Shown piece by piece: positions 7,401-13,254 of a stretch of 33,937 nt of DNA (position 1 is its first letter; each line of letters begins with the position of its first letter). The notes beneath the pieces were generated by a model. That model was not told where the DNA came from and made no database searches. It saw only the letters and a list, made by a program, of their open reading frames with translations. The stretch is from Streptococcus cristatus (GTDB taxonomy: Bacteria; Bacillota; Bacilli; Lactobacillales; Streptococcaceae): assembly GCF_003943465.1 (NCBI RefSeq), contig NZ_RJPR01000003.1:186478-220414 (forward strand). The letters run 5' to 3'. The translations under genes and the position numbers were made by a program.

Positions 7401-7933
7401 CTGGTGGAGAGAAAACTACGGTTTCTATTAAACATCCTCAATCGCCTAGCAGTCAGCGTGATCGTGTTCTTGCAGCAGCAGCAGCGATGGTTGGCGTCAA
7501 GGGAGGCAGTGCTGAGCACCACCGTCTGGTCAATGACTATAATAGCGTTAGACCTCTACCAGTCGGTTATGCTGTGAAGAATTCAGATGACTGGTGCGAC
7601 ATTTTCACGACAGTTATTTTCCAAAGAGAAGGCTTGAGCGATCTTATTGGTCGTGAATGCGGTGTTGAGCGCCATATTCATATCTTTAAACGTCTAGGTA
7701 TCTGGAATGAAGATGGTAATTCTACACCTAAAGCGGGCGATATCATCACCTTTAACTGGGATAAAGATACCCAGCAAAACGATGGCTGGGCTGATCATAT
7801 CGGTATTGTCGAAAAAGTCGAAAATGGCATTATTCACACGATTGAAGGTAACAGTAACGACGAAGTTAAACGTAATACTTACCGTATTGGTCATGGAAAT
7901 ATCCGTGGTTTCGCGTCACCTCGTTATAGATAA
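4436..7933 (+). CDS. Secreted bifunctional cell-wall hydrolase: GH25 muramidase, six Bsp-like repeats and a CHAP domain
   Basis: The start is GTG 4436, with GGAG 7 nt upstream. Residues 1-25 form a signal peptide ending NVVQA, followed by a low-complexity Ala/Glu/Lys/Gln-rich linker to about 160. Residues 162-370 are a GH25 lysozyme domain: FVDVSSHNG with Asp166, and MVNDMEDP with acidic residues 258, 260 and 261. Six GBS-Bsp-like repeats of about 103 residues run from 382 to about 1000. Residues about 1010-1165 are a CHAP domain, with Cys1054 in DDWCD, His1121 in ADHIG and Glu1137/Asn1139 in IEGNSN. The family predicts cleavage of both glycan strands and stem or cross-bridge peptides. There is no LPXTG, choline-binding or transmembrane anchor, so retention probably relies on the repeats. 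Related streptococcal proteins with Bsp-like repeats include AtlA (with GH25) and LytF (with CHAP); this one carries both catalytic ends. I see no ComX box upstream. Confidence 0.92.
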   Translation: MKSKELIYLASTAILLAATANVVQAEENTPTTTDPEVAKAELQVEKDHQPQQVALPEAVSTDRQVKQESSVAKAEASPVYKAPENLTAAASLVKENVPENKASEQAKAAASEAIQNPVKAEQISPAISASPVSKKGSTSFYNAASSAGQTARGNSQAEIKGSTFVDVSSHNGHISVEDYRQLASKGVGGVVVKLTEGTHYTNPYAESQVRNAQAAGLQVSTYAFSHYTNDAEARAEARYYAAFANKLSLPKNTVMVNDMEDPKMQTGINQHTQAWADEMRKQGYANLMYYTSASWVDQNNLRHKGSINTSLFGLDNFWIAQYPAPKLSANDAKNLKYNSGAGAWQFTSQAQLLSGKHVFDQSIDYSGRFTARATLVKQPLTGKISIQNNNPKTGTFDVVVSEVSAPHGVQEVKLPTWSSERGQDDIVWYTATKQANGTYKLTVNAANHKGSTGEYNVHLYYVQGDGKLVGVGGTTTKVSVAKPEGKLTIANNNPKTGTFDVIVSEVSSPQGVREVLLPTWSNDQGQDDIIWHKAQKQSDGTYKFTVRSSEHKNSIGDYSVHLYYVQGDGKLVGVGGTTTKVSVAKPEGKLTIANNDPKTGTFDVIVSEVSSPQGVREVLLPTWSNENGQDDIIWHKAQRQSDGTYKFTVRASEHKNSVGDYSVHLYYVQNDGKMVGVGGTTTKVSVAKPEGKLTIANNNPKTGTFDVIVSEVSSPQGVREVLLPTWSNENGQDDIIWHKAQRQSDGTYKFTVRASEHKNSVGDYSVHLYYVQNDGKLVGVGGTTTKVSVAKPEGKLTIANNNPKTGTFDVIVSEVSSPQGVREVLLPTWSNDQGQDDIIWHKAQKQSDGTYKFTVRASEHKNSVGDYSVHLYYVQNDGKLVGVGGTTTKVSVAAGEKPQGKISIQNKNNETGEFDIVVSGVVAPEGVKTVYLPTWSSQNGQDDIQWYTAERQADGTYRKHVYARDHKNSQGEYNVHLYYLNNRNQLQGAGGEKTTVSIKHPQSPSSQRDRVLAAAAAMVGVKGGSAEHHRLVNDYNSVRPLPVGYAVKNSDDWCDIFTTVIFQREGLSDLIGRECGVERHIHIFKRLGIWNEDGNSTPKAGDIITFNWDKDTQQNDGWADHIGIVEKVENGIIHTIEGNSNDEVKRNTYRIGHGNIRGFASPRYR
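5579..7435 (+). repeat. Six tandem Bsp-like repeat units, five with an exact 309-bp period
   Basis: Units begin at 5579, 5888, 6197, 6506, 6815 and 7133. The first five are exactly 309 bp (103 codons). After a 9-bp insertion encoding part of AGEKPQ, the sixth is about 303 bp. Units 2-5 are nearly identical in DNA and protein, differing mostly at NDQG/NENG, KQ/RQ and a few silent positions. Units 1 and 6 are clearly diverged and share features such as GKISIQN, IVWY/IQWY and GEYNVHLYY. The pattern fits duplication and homogenisation of the inner units between two older flanking copies. Confidence 0.93.
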
Positions 7934-7937
7934 ACAC

Positions 7938-7966
7938 AAAAAAACCAAGGGAAACCTTGGTTTTTT
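7938..7966. terminator. Bidirectional terminator between the lysin gene and murN
   Basis: AAAAAACCAAGG (7939-7950) and CCTTGGTTTTTT (7955-7966) pair perfectly around a GAAA tetraloop, with A/T tracts on both sides. It serves both converging genes: it starts 6 nt after the lysin stop and overlaps the stop codon of the minus-strand murN gene (7965-7967). Confidence 0.92.
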
Positions 7967-9200
7967 AACGTCTTAGAATTTTCTTTATGAGCTGAAGCAG
8001 CTTAAACTTGAGTGGGTTGGGATAATAACGGAAAGTTCCCATTTTTCGAACGATGAAGCCGTTGAAGTTCTGCTTGAAGCGCAGAACACCGTCAGAACCG
8101 TCGAAAATTCCCATGATGCCGAGGAAATTATAAAATGGAATGCCTCTCTTGATACTTTCGGTTATAACGTATTCCTGCAGCAGGGCTGGGGCGTAGAATT
8201 TGTTAAACTCAGGATAGGAGCCGCTGAAAAGATAGGTTGTTTCCTGAGGAGTGTAGATAAAGAGGCTGGCAGCCAGGACTTGGTCTTGGTCGCCATACTT
8301 GTCAATCAGCTCTTGGGCCTCTGCTTTGCGGGTTTCAAAGCTGTCAAACTGGCTGGAAAGCTCTCGCAGCTGATTTTGCTTCTTTTCAGATTGAGGATTG
8401 TTTTCCAAGTCCTCCTGCAGTTTTTGAATTTTCTGGCCCAGTTTCTCTTGGTCTTTTTGTAAGTTCTGAAGATAGTCCTTGAAGTTAAGGCTGGCTGTCA
8501 TAAAGTCTGCCTGCTGTCCAAAGCTATCATAAAAATCTTGATAGTAGTCTAGTGGCTTGTCATCATATTCCCGCCGGTCAGAAGTGGCAGCTGTGATGTC
8601 TTTGAAAACGCTGAGTTGGTCGCGATCTAATTTTTTTAGTTTGATACCAAAGGTATTCGCCTTTTTGACGGTCGCCTTGCCATTTTTACTGAAGGATTTG
8701 AGCAAGTCTTTCTCCGTCAGACCAGTTAAGTCTTTGACATAATGCCAATCAGGCTCTCCGCCTGGATAGCCTGTCTGTAGGCCGTCAAAGTCAAAGCCCA
8801 AATCAGTCAGTTGCTGGATAAGCTGGCCTTTTTCATCAGATGTGGGCTGGCCATTGCTGTCAAAGGTCTGATACGTCTCGTAGGGCTTGATGATGAGCTC
8901 TAGAGCGCCTTCTTTTTTAGCGTAAGCCTGCAAAGCTTGATAGAAGGGAGTCAAGTATTGAGCATCGGTAGAGACAGGGCCGCAGTTGATTTCCATATGG
9001 AGGCCGCCAGTCATCGGCATGCTGTAGAGGACAGCAGACACCACTACCTGTCCCTGTGGGTCAGTGTAGCCGACATACTGGGTACTGAAGCCACGCTTGC
9101 TCAGCAGCTCTGCCATTTCCACGGTCTGCATAAAAGAGCATTGGGAGCTAGCTGAGGTATGCTGGATGAATTCTTCTTGGCTGAGAAGTTTAAAGGTCAT
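7965..9200 (-). CDS. murN: FemAB-family aminoacyltransferase, MurN-like
   Basis: The 411-residue protein is the size of pneumococcal MurN. MurN uses aminoacyl-tRNA to add the second residue, usually Ala, of the dipeptide branch on the stem-peptide lysine of lipid II, at the inner face of the membrane. The N-terminal half carries FemAB-type GNAT folds with FMQTVEMAELLSKRG and YSMPMTGGLHMEIN, characteristic of the MurN branch. Residues about 240-300 form a Lys/Glu/Gln-rich helical hairpin, the coiled-coil arm typical of FemABX enzymes. The C-terminal FNGFIVRKMGTFRYY is also typical. The start at 9200 has AAGGAAG upstream. It lies 14 nt after murM as the last gene of a four-gene minus-strand operon. 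Assignment as MurN rather than MurM rests on gene order and N-terminal similarity recalled from pneumococcus. Confidence 0.85.
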   Translation of the reverse strand: MTFKLLSQEEFIQHTSASSQCSFMQTVEMAELLSKRGFSTQYVGYTDPQGQVVVSAVLYSMPMTGGLHMEINCGPVSTDAQYLTPFYQALQAYAKKEGALELIIKPYETYQTFDSNGQPTSDEKGQLIQQLTDLGFDFDGLQTGYPGGEPDWHYVKDLTGLTEKDLLKSFSKNGKATVKKANTFGIKLKKLDRDQLSVFKDITAATSDRREYDDKPLDYYQDFYDSFGQQADFMTASLNFKDYLQNLQKDQEKLGQKIQKLQEDLENNPQSEKKQNQLRELSSQFDSFETRKAEAQELIDKYGDQDQVLAASLFIYTPQETTYLFSGSYPEFNKFYAPALLQEYVITESIKRGIPFYNFLGIMGIFDGSDGVLRFKQNFNGFIVRKMGTFRYYPNPLKFKLLQLIKKILRR

Positions 9201-9214
9201 AGGCTTCCTTTCTT

Positions 9215-10429
9215 TTAATGCTTGCTGCGCAGTTTCTTTCTGAGAGTGTAGGCAAGATTGGAGAGGTGGTAAAGAGGATTAGTTGGCAGGTTAAATTCAC
9301 CAGCAAATTCCTCAATGGTCGGATTGAACTTGGATTTAAAGCTGTAGAGACCGCCCTTGAGGTCGTTTTCGATTCCGCCCATATTTTGCCAATCTGCTCC
9401 GCGCTCAAAAGCATGTTTGGCCGTTTCGTACCAAGTGATGATGGCAGGCTGATAACGACGGTATTCCTCGTCCATTCCGGCATAGATATTTTCCGAGGTT
9501 TTGCCGTATTCCAAGACCAGTGTGCCAGACAGGGGAACGACAGTAGCACCTTGGCTGATTTTGTCCTGCAGAAAGTCAATCTCTTCTTGGAGGCGTTTCT
9601 GTTCTTGCTGGTTATTCTCAATCTTGCCAGGCTTGGTTTTTTCGGTAAATTTCTCTGCTTCCTTGAGTGTCTTGGTCAGCTGAGCCTGCAAGTCTTCCAA
9701 GCGTGCCTTTAGATCAATGCTGGACAAGGTGATGTAGGAGTGATCAGGATAAGTATCCAAGAGTTTTTGATAATAGTCTTTGCCGCGTAGGTGGATGTTT
9801 TTTCTGTTTTCTGTCTTCTTCATCAGGGCTGAAAAGTCATCCAGTAATTCTGCTCCGCCAAATTGGATTTGGATGCCTTTGTTTCGGGCTGTACGAATAG
9901 CCTGGCGAGTACTCTTAGAAAGCAAATCCTCGCTGAAATCTTCTTTATGGATATTGGCCTGCAAGCGAGGCTGGATGGTTTCATCCAGAGACTCAGTCCG
10001 TCCGACCCAGACAGCGCCTGCCTGCTGCAACTGTTGAATCAGCTCAACCGTCTCGGCTTTGTCTTGCAATTCGCCACCCATCTTGCTTTCTGCCAGAAAG
10101 AGGCTAGGGTCAAACTTGACAAAGAGCGTTTTTTTCTCCTTGGCAAATTTCTTGAGCGACGCCAAAACAAAGGTCAGCAGCTCCTTGTCACTATAGTCCA
10201 TAATAGGACCGCGAGGGATATAAAGCATGGTCATCCCCAAGGGCAGTGGTTTAATCAGGACACTGGCTGCAGCAACCAAGTGGCCGTCTTTGTAGAAGCC
10301 CAAGCGTTCATTTCCCCAGTTGTCCTTGATTTGAGCCCAAGCAGAGCTCTGCAGGAGATTGGCCTGCGGATGAGCCGTGACAAAATCATCGTGTTCCTGA
10401 GCTGAAATTCCAATTTTGTAGCTAAACAT
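9215..10429 (-). CDS. murM: FemAB-family aminoacyltransferase, MurM-like
   Basis: The 404-residue protein matches MurM, which transfers Ser or Ala from tRNA to the lysine side chain of lipid II as the first branch residue. That branching affects peptidoglycan cross-linking and, in pneumococcus, beta-lactam resistance. ANLLQSSAWAQIKDNWG near the N-terminus is the usual FemAB opening, residues about 245-300 form the charged coiled-coil hairpin, and NMGGIENDLKGGLYSFK is the conserved C-terminal motif. An in-frame GTG at 10444 would add five residues. I prefer ATG 10429 because its A is shared with the TAA stop of the preceding HAD gene (TAATG), a classic reinitiation arrangement. The stretch GAGAGTGGG upstream is only a poor Shine-Dalgarno. 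Amino-acid preference (Ser or Ala) cannot be read from sequence. Confidence 0.87.
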   Translation of the reverse strand: MFSYKIGISAQEHDDFVTAHPQANLLQSSAWAQIKDNWGNERLGFYKDGHLVAAASVLIKPLPLGMTMLYIPRGPIMDYSDKELLTFVLASLKKFAKEKKTLFVKFDPSLFLAESKMGGELQDKAETVELIQQLQQAGAVWVGRTESLDETIQPRLQANIHKEDFSEDLLSKSTRQAIRTARNKGIQIQFGGAELLDDFSALMKKTENRKNIHLRGKDYYQKLLDTYPDHSYITLSSIDLKARLEDLQAQLTKTLKEAEKFTEKTKPGKIENNQQEQKRLQEEIDFLQDKISQGATVVPLSGTLVLEYGKTSENIYAGMDEEYRRYQPAIITWYETAKHAFERGADWQNMGGIENDLKGGLYSFKSKFNPTIEEFAGEFNLPTNPLYHLSNLAYTLRKKLRSKH

Positions 10430-11238
10430 TATTTTAAAACCCACTCTCTAATAGCGTGTGCTACGCCGGATTCTTCGTTCGACTTGGTGATGTATTTGGC
10501 GATTTTCTTGAGTTCTTCTCTGCCGTTTTCCATGACAACAGGAGAGCCAACGGCTTCCAGCATGGCGCGGTCGTTTTCTTCATCACCAATAGCCATAGTC
10601 TGCTCCTTGCTTAAGCCCAGTTTTTCAGCCAGATGAAGGATAGCAGCCCCTTTATTGACAGTTTTTTTGACAATTTCTAGATAGAAAGGAGCTGATTTAA
10701 CTAGTGTATATTTTTCGGCTAATTCCGGTGGCAGCTTGGCAATGGCCGCATCCAAAATTTCCGGCTCATCAATATACATGCACTTGACGATTTCTTTATC
10801 AGCCATTTCTTCAGGCGTACGATAGAAGATAGGCATGTTGACCAGATTGGACTCATAGACAGTGTACTTGCCAATGTTGCGATTGGCAGTATAAATGCCG
10901 TCCTTGGTGATGGCATGCATGTGAACGCCTAATTTTCGCCCGAGCAGCTCGATATCCAGATAATCGTCGTAAGTCAGTGTTTCTTTGATTAATTCTTGAC
11001 CTGTAACAGTATCCTGCACCAGTCCGCCATTGAAAGTCACGACATAGTTGCCTGGCTGATTAAGTTCTAGCTCCTCGAGGAGTTTTTGAACTCCTGCAAT
11101 AGGACGGCCGGTCGCAATGACGATTTTGACGCCAGCAGCCTTGGCATCCTGAACAGCGCTGAAGACTTCAGGAGTGATTTCTTTTTGGTTATTTACAAGG
11201 GTGCCGTCAATGTCGACGGCAACTAATTTGATAGACAT
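10429..11238 (-). CDS. Cof/YidA-like HAD sugar-phosphate phosphatase
   Basis: The 269-residue HAD protein has type IIB (Cof) architecture. Motif I is DIDGT with Asp9 and Asp11, motif II is ATGRP, the motif III lysine lies in the VNKGA segment, and motif IV is GDEENDRAML. Long stretches (TGRPIAGV, YVVTFNGGLVQ, LVKSAPFYLEI) closely match what I recall of E. coli YidA, a phosphatase acting on several sugar phosphates. It is cytoplasmic and Mg-dependent by family. It lies 1 nt after the HD-hydrolase gene and overlaps the murM start by 1 nt, so it belongs to the same transcript. A direct role in wall synthesis is not indicated. Confidence 0.9.
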   Translation of the reverse strand: MSIKLVAVDIDGTLVNNQKEITPEVFSAVQDAKAAGVKIVIATGRPIAGVQKLLEELELNQPGNYVVTFNGGLVQDTVTGQELIKETLTYDDYLDIELLGRKLGVHMHAITKDGIYTANRNIGKYTVYESNLVNMPIFYRTPEEMADKEIVKCMYIDEPEILDAAIAKLPPELAEKYTLVKSAPFYLEIVKKTVNKGAAILHLAEKLGLSKEQTMAIGDEENDRAMLEAVGSPVVMENGREELKKIAKYITKSNEESGVAHAIREWVLK

Positions 11239-11239
11239 A

Positions 11240-12541
11240 TTATTCTCCGTAGGTAAATTGGTCGTTTTTGATATAGTGCATAAAGGTCTGGTTTTTTTCG
11301 CTGAAAAGTCCGGTCTCTGCTAGCATTTCCTTGGGGAAGTAGAAGCGATTATCGCCTTGTCTGGTCCCGGCTAGCGAATGAACGATAGGAGACAGGCTGG
11401 ACAGTTCTGCTAGGCTGCCATCTTTTTGCAGAATTTCAATCTGGGTCCGGGGTTTTTCAACGTCAGGCCGGTAGAAATCATAAGGTAAATCAAAATTACG
11501 ATGGATAGCAGTATAGTAATCAGGGTCGAAACCAACCTGTCCAACTAGGTCTCGCATGATATCCAAATGCGCTTCGTTTTCCTGAGAGAAGACGATAGAC
11601 TTAAAGACCTTGCGGTTGATAAAACGCTGAGCCAGGTCAGATAAAATCTTGTCTGGACTCGTCATCCAAACTTGGAAATAGGTATTCATAACACCATCAT
11701 CCAAGGCCAGATAATCCTGTAGGGTCACTCTGTTTTCAAAGAATGGAATGAGATTGGGCGATGACAGCGCAAAATAATCCTTCTGAGCCGGATAGAGAAA
11801 CTTGGCCCGCTTGAGCAGATTTTGCAGCAGAACTTCCATAGCACGGCTAGCCGGGTGGAAATAGACCTGCATGTACATCTGGTAGCGGCTGACTACATAG
11901 TCCTCCACAGCATGCATGCCATTGCGTTTGAAGGCGATGCCGTTTTCTACAGGACAAATCACTCGTAAAATTCTGGTCAAATCAAATTGCCCATAGGAAG
12001 CGCCAGTAAAGAAGGAATCTCGCAAGAGATAATCCATCCGGTCCACATCTATCTGGCTGGAAATCAGCTGGACCACCTGCTTATTGGGATAGGTATGGTT
12101 GATGACGCTGGCTACTTTTTCTGGGAAATCCGGCGAAACCTGTACCAGGGCCTGATGAATCTCTGTCTCAGGACTGGTGATGATTTGCCGCGTAATGTCC
12201 TCATGATCGGTATCAAAGAGGCGTTCAAAAGTATGTGAATAAGCGCCATGTCCCAAATCATGCAGGAGAGCGGCTGTCATTGTTAGCAGGCTTTCGTGAC
12301 TATCCCAGACATCGCTATATTTTTCATTGAAAATCTTGGTGATGCGTCGGGCAATCTCGTAAGCTCCCAGACAATGCGAAAAACGGCTGTGCTCCCCGCC
12401 GTGGAAAGTATAGCCGGAAGTGCCCAGCTGTTTGATGCGACGCAGCCGTTGAAATTCTTTGGTATTGATTAAATCATAAATGACCTGATGATCCACATGC
12501 ACATAATTATGGACGGGATCTCGAAATACTTTTTCAATCAT
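11240..12541 (-). CDS. HD-domain phosphohydrolase, YwfO/dGTPase-like
   Basis: The 433-residue cytoplasmic protein has a complete N-terminal HD metal site: HSRFSH (His56), ALLHDLGH (His94-Asp95) and SSQIDVDRMDYL. VFRDPVHNYVHV at the N-terminus and GASYGQFDLTRI are typical of the YwfO/EF1143-type family, related to dGTP triphosphohydrolases. An enterococcal member hydrolyses dNTPs, so nucleotide-pool control is likely. M1 is favoured as the start because the N-terminal motif begins at residue 3. There is no Shine-Dalgarno: an extended -10 lies 6 nt before the ATG, suggesting a leaderless mRNA. It is the first gene of the operon continuing to yidA-like, murM and murN. Confidence 0.9.
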   Translation of the reverse strand: MIEKVFRDPVHNYVHVDHQVIYDLINTKEFQRLRRIKQLGTSGYTFHGGEHSRFSHCLGAYEIARRITKIFNEKYSDVWDSHESLLTMTAALLHDLGHGAYSHTFERLFDTDHEDITRQIITSPETEIHQALVQVSPDFPEKVASVINHTYPNKQVVQLISSQIDVDRMDYLLRDSFFTGASYGQFDLTRILRVICPVENGIAFKRNGMHAVEDYVVSRYQMYMQVYFHPASRAMEVLLQNLLKRAKFLYPAQKDYFALSSPNLIPFFENRVTLQDYLALDDGVMNTYFQVWMTSPDKILSDLAQRFINRKVFKSIVFSQENEAHLDIMRDLVGQVGFDPDYYTAIHRNFDLPYDFYRPDVEKPRTQIEILQKDGSLAELSSLSPIVHSLAGTRQGDNRFYFPKEMLAETGLFSEKNQTFMHYIKNDQFTYGE

Positions 12542-12547
12542 AGTCCT

Positions 12548-12556
12548 ATTATATCA
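12548..12556 (-). promoter_or_regulatory. Extended -10 abutting the HD-hydrolase start (leaderless promoter candidate)
   Basis: On the minus strand TGATATAAT is followed by AGGACT and then the ATG at 12541. Transcription normally starts about 7 nt after the -10, which here is the A of the ATG. A -35 is weak (TTTCGT-like). The opposite-strand DUF1934 gene starts about 100 bp away, so the region is divergent. Confidence 0.7.
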
Positions 12557-12618
12557 TAAATGCTCAGTGGACGAAATTCAAAGCCTGAAGTAGAAAGGAA
12601 GAATTCTCAAGAAATTTT

Positions 12619-12627
12619 TGGTAAAAT
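12619..12627 (+). promoter_or_regulatory. Possible extended -10 for the DUF1934 gene
   Basis: TGGTAAAAT reads as TGn plus the -10-like hexamer TAAAAT, 31 nt before ATG 12659. No good -35 is visible. It diverges from the HD-hydrolase promoter. Confidence 0.45.
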
Positions 12628-12658
12628 AGAGGAAAGAAACAAGGAATGTGAGAAAAAC

Positions 12659-13048
12659 ATGAAAATTAGAATGAGAAATCAAATCAAATTAGATGAACAA
12701 ATGGAGTTGATTGACCAGGTCTACGATGTAGAATGGACAAAAAAAGGAAGCAATCACTATTTGGTTTATCAGAGCGAGGAGCAGGAAAAGGTTCTTCTAA
12801 AATTTAATGAAGACAAGCTGACCATGACCCGCTTTTCTGATCCGAAAACCATTCTTCATTTTATCAAGAATGGTCAGCATTTAGTATCTATCCCGACTCC
12901 GCTGGGTGCTCAACAGTTTGTGACGGATACTCAGCACTATCACTTAGATGCAGAAAATCAGGCTTTGGAACTTCACTATGATTTGAAAAGAGCCGACGAC
13001 GATCAACTTTTTGCTTCCTATCAGATGAAAATAGAATGGCAAGAATAA
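12659..13048 (+). CDS. DUF1934 (YwiB-like) conserved protein
   Basis: This 129-residue protein looks like the small beta-barrel DUF1934/YwiB family of Firmicutes. It has alternating polar/hydrophobic strands, the segment HLVSIPTPLG and a C-terminal ELHYDLKRADDDQLFASYQMKIEW that is typical of the family. The frame is open back to 12560, but I take ATG 12659 because the protein from there has the family's usual length. No strong Shine-Dalgarno is present (GTGAG about 9 nt upstream, AAGGA about 13 nt upstream). The biochemical function is unknown. It precedes the manganese riboswitch and ATPase but has no visible metal site, so the proximity may be incidental. Confidence 0.75.
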   Translation: MKIRMRNQIKLDEQMELIDQVYDVEWTKKGSNHYLVYQSEEQEKVLLKFNEDKLTMTRFSDPKTILHFIKNGQHLVSIPTPLGAQQFVTDTQHYHLDAENQALELHYDLKRADDDQLFASYQMKIEWQE

Positions 13049-13073
13049 AAAATTGAAAAATAATAGCTCTGCC

Positions 13074-13101
13074 TTGAAAAATACAAAAATTTTGGTATAA
13101 T
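13074..13101 (+). promoter_or_regulatory. Promoter of the Mn2+ riboswitch-mgtA transcript
   Basis: TTGAAA (13074-13079) and TATAAT (13096-13101) are separated by 16 bp. This is one of the best -35/-10 pairs in the window. Transcription should start near 13108, right at the 5' edge of the aptamer. Confidence 0.8.
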
Positions 13102-13107
13102 GAATAC

Positions 13108-13215
13108 ACTCAAGGGAGTAGCTAACGGTTTTACCGTTACAAGGTCGTCAATACGAAAGAAATTTCCGGCCTTGTATGAAATAGCGAGACTTGTTAATAA
13201 ACAGGTCTCTTTTTT
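13108..13215 (+). ncRNA. yybP-ykoY manganese-sensing riboswitch
   Basis: The leader carries the conserved GGGAGTAGC segment of the yybP-ykoY class after CAAG (13111-13114). A hairpin follows (AACGG 13124-13128 with CCGTT 13134-13138), then a second helix with ACAAGGTCG (13139-13147) pairing with CGGCCTTGT (13167-13175), whose internal loop includes GTCAATACG. CTTG at 13190-13193 can close helix P1 with CAAG 13111-13114. The same CTTG lies in the left arm of the terminator at 13186-13195, so aptamer closure and termination are mutually exclusive. This fits an ON switch: Mn2+ stabilises P1, the terminator does not form, and the ATPase is expressed. The class and its Mn2+ ligand are established; the exact pairing is my reading. 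Confidence 0.92.
13186..13215 (+). terminator. Riboswitch-controlled terminator
   Basis: GAGACTTGTT (13186-13195) pairs with AACAGGTCTC (13200-13209) around an AATA loop, and six T residues follow. Its left arm contains the 3' strand of aptamer helix P1, as expected for the expression platform. Confidence 0.88.
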
Positions 13216-13254
13216 GTTTATTTTGAAAGAGGCCCATCAAAAGGAGGAGACATT

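Noticed and set aside
7830..7838. TTATTCACA DnaA-box-like 9-mer in the CHAP-encoding region
   Set aside because: It is an isolated one-base variant inside coding sequence (another variant lies at 12235-12243 in the HD gene) with no clustering, so chance is the best explanation.
9218..9712. Plus-strand open frames opposite murM and murN
   Set aside because: They mirror the strongly supported FemAB genes, have no ribosome-binding sites and no recognisable motifs.
9892..9899. TACGAATA, resembling a ComX (competence) box
   Set aside because: It lies inside the murM coding sequence, has no appropriately placed downstream gene, and a single 8-mer match is expected by chance.
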